Source: VRUE01 sp963707965
GTDB lineage: Bacteria > Actinomycetota > Thermoleophilia > Solirubrobacterales > 70-9
Direction of reading: 5' to 3'
Assembly: GCA_963707965.1 (NCBI GenBank)
Contig: CAVPRR010000006.1
Location: 434,001 to 498,000 of the forward strand
DNA: 64,000 nucleotides
The notes beneath the pieces were generated by a model. The model was not told where the DNA came from. It saw only the letters and a list, made by a program, of their open reading frames with translations, and did not search any database. Positions 1 through 7,843 of this stretch are shown here, piece after piece. The position numbers were made by a program, and so were the translations under genes. Each line of letters opens with the position of its first letter. Position 1 is the stretch's first letter.

Positions 1-384
1 ATTGAACGTCGGCCAGGCGCCGACGCTCACGTAGTCGGTGACGACGCCCTCGCGCACCCGGTCGGCCAGGTTCCCCAGCGCGCCACCGGCGAGCAGGCCC
101 ACCGCAACCCACATCGCGGGCCGGGTGGGGTTGCGGGCGAAGAGGACGCCGACGACGACCAGGGCTCCCACGGTGAGGGCGACCAGCGCCCCTCCCCCGC
201 CATCGGCAAGCCCGAACGCAACGCCGCTGTTGTGCGAGAGCGTCAGGCCCAACGGCCCGAGCACATCGACCTGCTGGCCCGGAACCAGCTCGGCCTCGAC
301 AATCGCCTTGGCGGCCTGATCGAGCACGACGACGAGGGCGCACAACGCGCCGGCGAGGCACCAGGCACGGGCCTTGGAGCTCAT
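1..384 (-). CDS. lspA: Lipoprotein signal peptidase II, C-terminus cut by window edge
   Basis: LspA is the inner-membrane aspartyl protease that removes signal peptides from prolipoproteins. The 128 visible residues start at ATG (382-384) and show a first hydrophobic segment ending in LDQAAK (21-26), then NSGVAFG (52-58), two more hydrophobic stretches, and GGALGNLADR (100-109) holding the first catalytic Asp. They end in the GAWPTFN block just before the expected second Asp, which lies outside the window. The stop of yggT is 10 bp upstream, so this is probably the last visible gene of a sepF-proC-yggT-lspA transcript. The family assignment is secure; only the very C-terminus is missing. Confidence 0.93.
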   Translation of the reverse strand, partial: MSSKARAWCLAGALCALVVVLDQAAKAIVEAELVPGQQVDVLGPLGLTLSHNSGVAFGLADGGGGALVALTVGALVVVGVLFARNPTRPAMWVAVGLLAGGALGNLADRVREGVVTDYVSVGAWPTFN

Positions 385-394
385 CCGGGTTCGC

Positions 395-694
395 TCACCC
401 GGCGATCAGGGCGACGACGAGGCCACGCAGGACGAGGAGCACGATCATGCCGATCATCGGGCTGAGGTCGAGCGCAAAGCCGCCGCCGAGCGGCGGGATG
501 AAGCGGCGGAAGAGATTCAGGTAGGGGTTGGTCGTCTCGGTGATGAAATCGAGCACCATCCGCAGCCAGCGGTTGTAGGGGATCCGCGGAATCCAGGAGA
601 TGAGGATGTTGGCGAAGATCAGCACGATGTAGACCAGGAAGAGCGCGCTGACGTATTCGGCGACGTCCTGCCGGGTGAGCACCAGGGCGATCAC
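395..694 (-). CDS. yggT: YggT family membrane protein
   Basis: Small integral membrane protein of 99 residues with two hydrophobic segments (about 14-36 and 78-98) separated by the family signature around NPYLNLFRRFIPPLGG (56-71) and DLSPMIG. YggT proteins sit next to sepF/yggS in division clusters; an envelope or division role is inferred from this context, and biochemical function is unproven. The start overlaps the proC stop by 4 bp (ATGA), indicating translational coupling. Confidence 0.9.
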   Translation of the reverse strand: MIALVLTRQDVAEYVSALFLVYIVLIFANILISWIPRIPYNRWLRMVLDFITETTNPYLNLFRRFIPPLGGGFALDLSPMIGMIVLLVLRGLVVALIAG

Positions 695-1431
695 CCTCGC
701 ATCCTCTCCAGCGAAGCCCGCACGGCAGCCGCGAATGCCTCCCGCGCTCCCTCGCGGTCCAGAGCATCCAACCCGGCCTCCGTACTACCACCCGGCGAGG
801 CAACGGCCTTCCGGACGTCGGCGGGATGCCGGATCCGCAGCAGCTCGGCGGTCCCCACGGTCGTCTCCACCACCAGCTTCCGCGCCAGCTCCGGGTCGAG
901 CCCGCTCTCGGCCCCAGCCTCGGCAATCGCCTCCACGGCCAGCGCCAGGTAGGCCGGAGCGCACCCCATGACCGCGGTGGCCGCATCGAACTCGGAATCG
1001 GGCAGCTCCACCACCCGACCAAGCACCTCGAGCAGTTCCCGCGTCTGAGCCGACTCGAGCCCGGCAACGCAGAGCACCCCCCGCCGTACCTCGACAGCGA
1101 CGTTGGGCATCACCCGAGTCACCTCGGCACCTGGAAACAGCGCCGAAACCCGCTCCAGCGACGTGGCGCCGAGCAACGAGACGACGCTCTGTGCGCTTCC
1201 CAGCTCGCCCGCAACCTCCTGCAGCTTCGCGGGCTTCACCGCGAGGACGATGAGATCCGATCGCTCGGCCAGCTCGCCGTTCGAGCCAACCGCCTCCCCT
1301 CCAAGCTCCGCAGCAAGCTCCTTAGCCCGTCCGGACCCCGAGTCGGTGAAGAGCATCTGGTCCACCTCACCGCTCAAGCCGCGCGCCATCGCGGCGGCCA
1401 TATTCCCGGACCCGCAGAACCCAACGATCAT
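691..1431 (-). CDS. proC: Pyrroline-5-carboxylate reductase
   Basis: Catalyses the last step of proline synthesis, NAD(P)H-dependent reduction of pyrroline-5-carboxylate. The 246 residues fit the family length. The N-terminal Rossmann motif GFCGSGNMAAAMA (4-16) binds the cofactor, LAVKP (about 65-69) follows, and the C-terminal dimer domain carries the hallmark ASPGGSTEAGLDAL (211-224). It lies between sepF and yggT, as in many Gram-positive division clusters. ATG start; the 157-bp gap to sepF holds a hairpin that may partly separate the two transcripts. Confidence 0.95.
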   Translation of the reverse strand: MIVGFCGSGNMAAAMARGLSGEVDQMLFTDSGSGRAKELAAELGGEAVGSNGELAERSDLIVLAVKPAKLQEVAGELGSAQSVVSLLGATSLERVSALFPGAEVTRVMPNVAVEVRRGVLCVAGLESAQTRELLEVLGRVVELPDSEFDAATAVMGCAPAYLALAVEAIAEAGAESGLDPELARKLVVETTVGTAELLRIRHPADVRKAVASPGGSTEAGLDALDREGAREAFAAAVRASLERMRG

Positions 1432-1562
1432 GCGAGGAGCCTAGATGGTTGATTCCACGGCCGCGTGTGACTGGGTGCGTGCGTGGCCAAGCAGATTCAG
1501 GACGCAGGGCGCAGCCCTTGGTGGCGCCAAAGACAAGCCCGAGGGGATAGACGCCAAGCCTC

Positions 1563-1584
1563 AATCCACCGACATCGGTGGATT
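1563..1584 (-). terminator. Hairpin directly after sepF
   Basis: A 9-bp perfect stem (AATCCACCG / CGGTGGATT) with tetraloop ACAT begins 5 nt after the sepF stop codon. There is no clear U-tract on the minus strand, so it is a plausible but unproven terminator or RNA-stabilising hairpin between sepF and proC. Confidence 0.5.
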
Positions 1585-1588
1585 CAGA

Positions 1589-2125
1589 CTAGGACTGGTT
1601 GAAGAACCCTTTGTCGAGGAGCCGCGCCTTCTCCTCGGCGGACACCTCGACATTCCGGGGCGTCAGCAGGAAGATCCTCTCGGCGATCCTCTGCATGCCA
1701 CCGTCCTGGGCGTAGGTGAGCCCCGAGCAGAAGTCGATCATCCGCTTCGAGAGCTCGTGATCCGTCGTCTGCAGGTTGAGGATGACCGGCACCGACCGCT
1801 TGAACTGGTCGGCGACCTGCTGGGCGTCGTTGAAGTTGCGGGGGATGACAAGGTGAACCTTGACGTCCGAGTCGCCGCCGACCGGCCGCAGAACCCGGGT
1901 CCGCGAGGCCGAGATCGGCTCGTCGTCCGCGAAGATGTCGTCGATCTCGTCGCGCCGAGAGCGGCGCGACGTCGGCAGCCGCCGCACCTGCCCAGACTCG
2001 CGCCGGCCTTCGAAGAGCTCCTCGGACCCGTCCGGCTCCTCTTCGGCGTACTCGGGGCCGTAATCGTGGTCTTCGGCAAGCCCGAAATAGACCAGCGCTC
2101 TATGCCATGTATCGCGTAAAGCCAT
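1589..2125 (-). CDS. sepF: Cell division protein SepF
   Basis: SepF anchors and bundles FtsZ filaments at the septum. The 178-residue protein has a short N-terminal segment (MALRDTWHRALVYFGLAED), which in the family acts as a membrane-binding amphipathic helix. A charged, acidic/arginine-rich linker (about 20-80) follows, then the conserved SepF core (about 88-172) with VHLVIPRNFNDAQQVADQFK and the SGLTYAQDGGMQRIAERIFLLTP block. Consistent with actinobacteria, which rely on SepF as FtsZ anchor. A short hairpin (2145-2160) lies just upstream of the ATG. Confidence 0.93.
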   Translation of the reverse strand: MALRDTWHRALVYFGLAEDHDYGPEYAEEEPDGSEELFEGRRESGQVRRLPTSRRSRRDEIDDIFADDEPISASRTRVLRPVGGDSDVKVHLVIPRNFNDAQQVADQFKRSVPVILNLQTTDHELSKRMIDFCSGLTYAQDGGMQRIAERIFLLTPRNVEVSAEEKARLLDKGFFNQS

Positions 2126-2282
2126 ATATCTACTGGCGCTTGTTCGGCCTTGAAAGGCCGATTCCTCTACGCATTATCGCTGATTCGCCGCCACCCCAGC
2201 GCGTCATTCTGTCATGGGTGCGTTCGGCCGCGCCGATCTGACCAGCCACCTCCCGCGATTGACCCACGGACGAGGTCTGTCC

Positions 2283-2915
2283 TCACACGTACAGCGCGGT
2301 TCCCAGGCGGATGGTCGTCGCCCCCTCCTCAACGGCGACCTTCCAATCCTGCGAGGTGCCCATGGAGAGCCGTCTCAACCCGTGGGCCGCCGCAAGCTCC
2401 GCGAGTCGGGCGAAGTGGGGGCGCGAGTCCTCGGGGTCCTGGCTGAAGGGCGGCATCGTCATCAGGCCGGAGACGCGCACCGGGCAGCGCTCGATGAACG
2501 CCCCGAGCTCCGCCGGGGCGACGCCGCCCTTGCCCCGCTCCCCGGCCACGTTCACCTCGACCAGGACCTCCGTCTCGGCATCTCCGTGGAGACCGAGCTG
2601 CCTCAGAGCGGAGTCGGTGGCGACCGAGTGGATCAGGCGGCAGACCGCAACCAGGTGCTTGACCTTGCGGCTCTGGAGATTGCCGATGAAGTCCCAGGAA
2701 AAGGAGTCCCCCCAGCGCTCGTGCTTGGCCGCCAGGTCCTGCTGGCGGTTCTCGCCGACGAGCGCGATGCCCGCCGCGGCGAGGGTGCCCATCTCCTCAA
2801 CCGGCACGTACTTCGTCGCAGCGAGGATCTCGACCTTCTCCCCGACGACCTCGCGGACGCGCTGCAGGTTCGCCACGATCCTGGCGCGGTCAAGCCCGTG
2901 GATCAGACCCGGCAC
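2283..2915 (-). CDS. yggS: PLP homeostasis protein, YggS/PROSC family
   Basis: Non-catalytic pyridoxal-phosphate carrier with an alanine-racemase-like TIM barrel, 210 residues. The cofactor lysine is in LAATKYVP (about 31-38); GENRQQD, FIGNLQSRKVK and LSMGTSQDWKVAVEEGATTIRLG are the characteristic family blocks, the last binding phosphate. The start is GTG (2913-2915), only 3 bp after the pgeF stop, and the gene sits in the usual pgeF-yggS-sepF order. It probably buffers free PLP for the many PLP enzymes encoded nearby, which is inference. Confidence 0.94.
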   Translation of the reverse strand: MPGLIHGLDRARIVANLQRVREVVGEKVEILAATKYVPVEEMGTLAAAGIALVGENRQQDLAAKHERWGDSFSWDFIGNLQSRKVKHLVAVCRLIHSVATDSALRQLGLHGDAETEVLVEVNVAGERGKGGVAPAELGAFIERCPVRVSGLMTMPPFSQDPEDSRPHFARLAELAAAHGLRRLSMGTSQDWKVAVEEGATTIRLGTALYV

Positions 2916-2918
2916 CGG

Positions 2919-3683
2919 TCAACCCGCCCCGGCGCGCGGACTCTTCTCCTCGAGCCAGACGAGACCCGCCTGGCGGCCGGTGCGGCCGGCGTCGCGGCGG
3001 TGGGAGAAGAACCGCTCCGACTCGCAGCTCGTGCACAGCCCGGCCGCCTCGATCCGCTCGACACCAGCGGCGCGCAGGAGCCGGCAGGCGACCTCGGTCA
3101 GGTCGAGCATGCTGCCGGCGGCGACGCCGTCACCAACGCCTGCAAAGACCTCTAGGACCTCCGTCCCCACCTCGTAGCAGCAGGGCCCTATACCGGGCCC
3201 TATCGCCGCGTCGGTCGCGCCAACCGCCTCGACGCCCCGAGCGACGATCCCTCCCGCCAGCCCGCGCCAGCCGCAGTGAAGCATCGCGACGCCGCCCGGG
3301 CCCACCAGCGCAACCGGCAGGCAATCGGCAACGAGCACGAGGGCCGCCAGACCCGGCTCGGCGGTCACGTGTCCATCCACTTCGGGAATCGGGCGGCCCA
3401 GGGACGCAAACGGGCTGGATCGCGGCGGCGCCACGTGGGTCGCCAGCTTGGTGCCGTGCACCTGGCGACCGACTGCCACGCGGCCCGTCTCAAGCCCGAG
3501 GGCCCCCGCAAGCCTCTGACGGTTCTGGGCCACCGAGGCGATCTCGTCCCCGGCAAGCGCCCCCAGGTTGAGGCTTGCAAATGGAGCAGAGCTGACTCCG
3601 CCGGCGCGGGTGGAAAAGGCCGCGCGTGCCCCTGGCAGGCGCGCTTCCAGCCAGCCGATGCCGTTTGCGTCACGCCACTCCAT
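2919..3683 (-). CDS. pgeF: Peptidoglycan editing factor PgeF (multicopper-oxidase-like laccase domain)
   Basis: 254-residue YfiH/PgeF protein. Members act as purine nucleoside phosphorylase-like or muropeptide-editing enzymes with a zinc centre. Zinc-site residues are visible: His in VGRQVHGTKL (H76), Cys in VADCLPVAL (C121) and His in MLHCGWRGLA (H136). It is flanked by yggS and a nucleotidyltransferase gene; its ATG lies inside the last 14 bp of the upstream gene, suggesting coupling. The exact physiological substrate in this lineage is not deducible. Confidence 0.9.
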   Translation of the reverse strand: MEWRDANGIGWLEARLPGARAAFSTRAGGVSSAPFASLNLGALAGDEIASVAQNRQRLAGALGLETGRVAVGRQVHGTKLATHVAPPRSSPFASLGRPIPEVDGHVTAEPGLAALVLVADCLPVALVGPGGVAMLHCGWRGLAGGIVARGVEAVGATDAAIGPGIGPCCYEVGTEVLEVFAGVGDGVAAGSMLDLTEVACRLLRAAGVERIEAAGLCTSCESERFFSHRRDAGRTGRQAGLVWLEEKSPRAGAG

Positions 3684-4809
3684 CCGGCCCCCCCGCGGCG
3701 TCGAGCGCCGCCTTCAGCTCCTGGTCGCGCCCCGTGAGCTCTCCGTCGAGCTTGCGGCGCAGGGCCTCCGCCAGGCCACGGCCCAGCGCCGGGCCCTCCG
3801 GAACGCCGGCGGCGATCAGGTCTGTCCCATCTATCTCGAGCGCGACCGCACGCCACTCCAGGAGGTATCGATCGAGCCACTCCGCGCCCAGCGCCCGGGC
3901 CAGCGTCAACTCGACCGGGCTGCGCGCACTCGCCAGGTCAACTGCCTCCGATGGCCGCCCCGGACGGGCGGCGGCCATCGCCTCCTCCGCCCCTGCGGGG
4001 CCGAGAGCAGCAGCCAGCACCGCGCGGTCACGCGGCGCGACCCCGTCCCACGGCGGCTCCGCCAGCAGCCGAACGACTCGGGCGGCAAGGTCGAGCCCGC
4101 CGCGGCGCGGCTCGACCAGCCCCCACTCGACGAGCATCTCCAGCCCCCGCACGGCGGCCGGCTCGGCCGCCAGTCGCAGCAGGTCAGCCGCGCGCCGGTC
4201 CGCCGAAACCGTCTCGAGATCGGCGGCGCGCAGCAGGATCTCCGTTTCGGGCTCCAGCTCGAAGCCGAAGCGCGCCGCATACCGGGCGGCGCGGAGCGCG
4301 CGGGTCGGGTCATCGACGAACGAGCGCGGGTGAAGCACGCGCAGCCGCCCGGCTTCCAGGTCGGAGCGACCCCCGTGGGGATCGACCAGCTCAGGCTCAC
4401 CCTGCAGCGGAACGGCAATCGCGTTGATGGTGAAGTCGCGGCGGGCAAGATCGGTCGCGATCTCACCCGCCGGCTCCACCACGGGCAGGGCGCCGGGATG
4501 CGGGTAGGACTCCGCGCGAGCCGTGGCGATGTCGACCTCGTGCCCATCGAGGCGAACCTTCGCCGTCGCGAACCGCTCGTGCTCGACCACCTCCGCACCG
4601 AGCTTCGCCGCCAGGCCAGTCGCGTCGCCCATCACGACCAGATCGATGTCCGAGCGCTCGCGGCCGCACAGGAGGTCGCGCACGGCGCCGCCCACCAGGT
4701 AGACGGGCGCCCTGCTCGCCGCGCGCACGACGGCCAGCTCCGGATAGGCGCTCCGCAGCGCTGCACCCAGATCGTCGATCGGTTTCACGGTCATCCCAAT
4801 CCGTACCAT
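3670..4809 (-). CDS. tRNA nucleotidyltransferase / poly(A) polymerase family protein
   Basis: Class II nucleotidyltransferase that adds CCA or A residues to RNA 3' ends. Starting at ATG 4807-4809 gives 379 residues. Domain order: NTase head with VYLVGGAVRDLL (about 36-47) and metal-binding SDIDLV (D54, D56), then RRDFTINAIA (123-132), and the neck motif FVDDPTRALRAARYAARFGF (164-183), followed by a divergent helical C-terminus. No HD domain is evident. It could be the CCA-adding enzyme (cca) or a poly(A) polymerase (pcnB); the specificity motifs do not let me decide. The reading frame extends upstream without a plausible start or homology. Confidence 0.88.
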   Translation of the reverse strand: MVRIGMTVKPIDDLGAALRSAYPELAVVRAASRAPVYLVGGAVRDLLCGRERSDIDLVVMGDATGLAAKLGAEVVEHERFATAKVRLDGHEVDIATARAESYPHPGALPVVEPAGEIATDLARRDFTINAIAVPLQGEPELVDPHGGRSDLEAGRLRVLHPRSFVDDPTRALRAARYAARFGFELEPETEILLRAADLETVSADRRAADLLRLAAEPAAVRGLEMLVEWGLVEPRRGGLDLAARVVRLLAEPPWDGVAPRDRAVLAAALGPAGAEEAMAAARPGRPSEAVDLASARSPVELTLARALGAEWLDRYLLEWRAVALEIDGTDLIAAGVPEGPALGRGLAEALRRKLDGELTGRDQELKAALDAAGGPDGVA

Positions 4810-4873
4810 GATCGCCTTCCCGGATGGTCGGCGAGCGGATCGCAACCGCAACGCTGTCCGCCGTTGTGGAGGC

Positions 4874-5632
4874 TTAGCTGCGCACCGAAATCCCCGCCGC
4901 CGCAAGGTGGCGCTTCGCGTCGCGCACGCGATAGGAGCCGTAGTGAAAGATCGACGCGCATAGCACGGCGTCCGCGTGGCCGTCGGCGATCGCCTCGCTG
5001 AGGTGCTCCAGCGTGCCCGCGCCACCCGACGCGATGACCGGCACCGAAACGGCATCGGCCACCGCCCGGGTCAAGGCGATGTCGTATCCGTTGGTGGTGC
5101 CGTCGCGGTCCATGCTGGTCAGCAGCACCTCCCCCGCCCCACGCTGCACGCCCTCCCTGGCCCAGGCGACCGCCTCACGATCCTCAGCCCTCCGGCGCCC
5201 GCCGTTGACATAGACGCTCCAACCGTCCTCCTCGCGTTTCGCATCTATCGCCAGGACGACGCATTGGGCCCCGAAGTGATCGGCAAGCTCGGTGAGCAGC
5301 TCCGGGCGGGCAAGCGCCGAGGAGTTGACCGAGATCTTGTCGGCGCCGGCGTCGAGGACAGCCTGCGCATCCTCGACTGAGCGGATGCCGCCGCCGATCG
5401 TGAACGGGATGAAGACGTTGTCGGCGGTGCGCCGAGCAAGCTCGACGATCGTCTCTCGCTTCTCGTGCGAGGCGGTGATGTCGAGGAAGACCAGCTCGTC
5501 GGCGCCCTCGGCGTCATATCGCTCGGCCAGCTCCACCGGGTCGCCCGCGTCGCGCAGCCCAACGAAGTTGGTGCCCTTGACAACCCGCCCCCCGTCGACG
5601 TCGAGACATGGAATGACACGTTTGAGGACCAT
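4874..5632 (-). CDS. hisF: Imidazole glycerol phosphate synthase, cyclase subunit
   Basis: HisF uses ammonia from HisH to convert PRFAR to IGP and AICAR. It is a 252-residue (beta/alpha)8 barrel with both catalytic aspartates: D11 in CLDVDGGRVVKG and D130 in LAIDAK. Phosphate-binding loops FTIGGGIRS (77-85) and VIASGGAG are present. It follows hisA but is separated by about 180 bp holding two palindromic structures, so it may be expressed less tightly than the rest of the his operon. Confidence 0.96.
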   Translation of the reverse strand: MVLKRVIPCLDVDGGRVVKGTNFVGLRDAGDPVELAERYDAEGADELVFLDITASHEKRETIVELARRTADNVFIPFTIGGGIRSVEDAQAVLDAGADKISVNSSALARPELLTELADHFGAQCVVLAIDAKREEDGWSVYVNGGRRRAEDREAVAWAREGVQRGAGEVLLTSMDRDGTTNGYDIALTRAVADAVSVPVIASGGAGTLEHLSEAIADGHADAVLCASIFHYGSYRVRDAKRHLAAAGISVRS

Positions 5633-5644
5633 TCAGACAGCCTA

Positions 5645-5723
5645 GTGTCCTGACTCAGAATTTCGCGAGCAGCGTCGCGAGTGGCTGGACGCGAGATGGC
5701 CGCGAAATTCTGACTCAGGACAC
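5645..5723. repeat. Dispersed inverted repeat, family A copy 1
   Basis: Two 23-nt arms (5645-5667 and 5701-5723) are complementary at 22 of 23 positions around a 33-nt centre. Core of each arm: TCCTGACTCAGAATTTCGCG or its complement. A related, more degenerate copy occurs at 13491-13543, between a plus-strand gene and the rRNA operon. Both copies are intergenic, so this looks like a REP-like element rather than a gene-specific terminator. Confidence 0.7.
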
Positions 5724-5774
5724 CAGACAGGTCGCCGTCCTGGACGGGTCCGATGGAGCGCGTTCGTGAGCGCG

Positions 5775-5811
5775 TTCGCCTTTACTGGCGCTCAGCGCCA
5801 GTAAAGGCGAA
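5775..5811 (-). terminator. Strong hairpin between hisA and hisF
   Basis: Perfect 17-bp stem (5775-5791 with 5795-5811) and 3-nt loop, starting 1 nt after the hisA stop codon. No U-tract follows. It may terminate or attenuate read-through from hisA into hisF, or block 3' exonucleases. Confidence 0.55.
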
Positions 5812-5812
5812 C

Positions 5813-6592
5813 TCACCTCTTGGGACCCCCTCCGCCAGGGGTACGCCCCCGGCGGAGCGGGCCCTCACCACGCTCGATGGCGGCTTGGGCGTCGGCGACG
5901 CTGAAGCGTCGCTCGTAGAGGGCGCGGCCGACGATTACACCCTCGATGTTCGGCGCTGCCTGGCGGGCCAGGGTTTCCAGGTCGACCAGCTCTCCCACAC
6001 CGCCCGAAGCGATCACCTGGGCATCGGTCGCAGCGGAGATCCTCCCAAGCTCGCCGAGTGCCGGTCCCTCCATCGTTCCGTCAACCTCGATCGCCGTGCA
6101 CAGGAACCGCGCCACACCTCGGTCGCTCAGCGCCTTGACGGCCTCGACAACCCCCTCCTCGCCGGCCTCTGTCCAGCCCGCGAGCGCGACCCTGCCGTCA
6201 CGGGCATCGACGGAGACGACGACGCGGTCACCGTGCGCATCGATCGTCGCGCCGAGAAACTCCGGGTCGCGAAGCGCCGCCGTGCCGATCACCACGCGCT
6301 CCGCCCCCGCATCGAATGCGGCGCTAACGGAGGCGGCGTCGCGCAACCCACCCCCGACCTGGATCGGGCAGGGGACAGCCACGGCGATCCGCTCAACGGC
6401 ATCGAGATTGCGGGGCCCCCCGGCCCTCGCCCCGTCGAGGTCGACCACATGCAGGAACTGCGCGCCTTCGCCCGCCCAGCGCATCGCCGCGTCAACCGGA
6501 TCGGCGTCGTAGCCCGTCTCGCGCTCGTAGTCACCCTGCAGCAACCGGACCGCGCCACCCCCGCGAATGTCTATGGCCGGGTAGAGGATCAC
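5813..6592 (-). CDS. hisA: ProFAR isomerase
   Basis: HisA isomerises ProFAR to PRFAR in histidine synthesis. A 259-residue barrel with catalytic D8 (PAIDIRGG) and D129 (SVDARDG). The phosphate loops IQVGGGLRD (77-85) and IASGGVG match the family. GTG start (6590-6592), 8 bp after hisH. The C-terminus has a short Gly/Arg/Pro tail (about 245-259) beyond the normal fold end. Some actinobacteria use a dual HisA/TrpF enzyme (PriA); without trp genes here I cannot tell whether this protein is bifunctional. Confidence 0.94.
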   Translation of the reverse strand: MILYPAIDIRGGGAVRLLQGDYERETGYDADPVDAAMRWAGEGAQFLHVVDLDGARAGGPRNLDAVERIAVAVPCPIQVGGGLRDAASVSAAFDAGAERVVIGTAALRDPEFLGATIDAHGDRVVVSVDARDGRVALAGWTEAGEEGVVEAVKALSDRGVARFLCTAIEVDGTMEGPALGELGRISAATDAQVIASGGVGELVDLETLARQAAPNIEGVIVGRALYERRFSVADAQAAIERGEGPLRRGRTPGGGGPKR

Positions 6593-6600
6593 GCCGGGCG

Positions 6601-7236
6601 TCAGCCGGTCGCCGCGGGCGTCCTGGCGCAGACCCCCGCGAAGTTCGAGAGCAGCCGCAGGCCCGCCGCGCTCGACTTCTCGGGATGGAACTGGACGCCG
6701 AAGACGTTGTCGCGCTCGACTGCGCAGGCGAAGCGCCCGCCGTAGGCGGTGCTGCCGAGCAGATCGTCCTGGCTCGGGCTCGGCGCGAAGGAGTGGACGA
6801 AGTAGAACGGCGTCTCGCTCTCAATCCCCTCGGTGAGGCGCGACTCCTTCTCCCAGCGGACGGGGGACCAGCCAATGTGCGGGACCTTGAGGCCGTCGGC
6901 CTCCAGCAGGGAGACGCCGCCGGGCAGCAGCCCGGTGCCGGCCGCCCCACCGAGCTCCGTGGTCGACTCGAAGAGCAGCTGGAGGCCGAGGCAGATGCCG
7001 AGGATCGGCACGCCGGCCTCGCGACGCTCGGCGAGCAACTCGTCAAGCCCGAGCTCGCGCACGCGGCCCATCGCCTTCGGGAAGGCGCCAACGCCCGGCA
7101 GAATCACGCCGTCGGAAGCGCGGATCGTCTCGCCGTCGTTCGCGATCGTCGCGGTCGCACCGACGTGCTCCAGCGCCTTCTCGACCGAGCGCAGGTTGCC
7201 CATTCCGTAGTCCAGGATGCAGATGCGTGCCGTCAC
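6601..7236 (-). CDS. hisH: Imidazole glycerol phosphate synthase, glutaminase subunit
   Basis: Class I glutamine amidotransferase supplying ammonia to HisF. With GTG 7234-7236 as start (overlapping the hisB stop by 4 bp, GTGA) the protein has 211 residues. The oxyanion loop ILPGVGAF (45-52), the nucleophile C82 in GICLGLQLL, and H184/E186 in VQFHPEKS complete the catalytic triad. The open frame continues upstream into hisB, but that part is only a shadow. Confidence 0.96.
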   Translation of the reverse strand: MTARICILDYGMGNLRSVEKALEHVGATATIANDGETIRASDGVILPGVGAFPKAMGRVRELGLDELLAERREAGVPILGICLGLQLLFESTTELGGAAGTGLLPGGVSLLEADGLKVPHIGWSPVRWEKESRLTEGIESETPFYFVHSFAPSPSQDDLLGSTAYGGRFACAVERDNVFGVQFHPEKSSAAGLRLLSNFAGVCARTPAATG

Positions 7237-7823
7237 TCGTTCAACGTCCCCTTGGTCGAGGGCACGCCCGACTCGTCCGGATCGACCGAGACGGCGACGC
7301 GGAGCGCCCGCGCGAAGGCCTTGAAGCAGGCCTCGATCATGTGGTGGACGTTGGTCCCGTAGCGGACCGAGACGTGCAGGGTCAGCTTGGCGCTGTTGGC
7401 GACCGCGCGAAAGAACTCCTCCGTCAGCTCCGTGTCGAAGCCGGCGATCGACGTCGCCGGCAGCTCTGCATCGAACACGCACAGGGGCCGGCCGGAAACG
7501 TCGATGGCGCACTCGGCCAGCGCCTCGTCCATCGGCACGAGCGCGGAGCCGTACCGCCGGATTCCAGCCCGGTCGCCAAGCGCCTCGTCCAGGGCCTGGC
7601 CGAGCACGATGCCGACATCCTCAACAGTGTGGTGAGCCCCGGTATCCAGGTCGCCCCTCGCCTCCACCACGAGGCCGAGCCGCCCGTGGCGGGCGAGCAG
7701 GTCGAGCATGTGGTCGAGGAACCCGACCCCTGTCTGGGCCCTCGACTCGCCTCCGTCCAGGTCAAGCTCGAGCCGGATCTCGGTCTCGGCGGTGCTGCGC
7801 TCTCTTGTTGCGGTCCTGCTCAT
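7233..7823 (-). CDS. hisB: Imidazoleglycerol-phosphate dehydratase
   Basis: Monofunctional manganese IGPD, 196 residues. Metal-binding signatures: GVGFLDHMLDLLARHG (32-47), TGAHHTVEDVGI (61-72) and a second histidine pair in NVHHMIEACFKAFARAL near the C-terminus. No HisN-like phosphatase domain is fused, so histidinol-phosphate phosphatase must be elsewhere. It lies between hisD (20-bp gap) and hisH (4-bp overlap). Confidence 0.96.
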   Translation of the reverse strand: MSRTATRERSTAETEIRLELDLDGGESRAQTGVGFLDHMLDLLARHGRLGLVVEARGDLDTGAHHTVEDVGIVLGQALDEALGDRAGIRRYGSALVPMDEALAECAIDVSGRPLCVFDAELPATSIAGFDTELTEEFFRAVANSAKLTLHVSVRYGTNVHHMIEACFKAFARALRVAVSVDPDESGVPSTKGTLNE

Positions 7824-7843
7824 CGCCTAATCGTCATCGCCTT

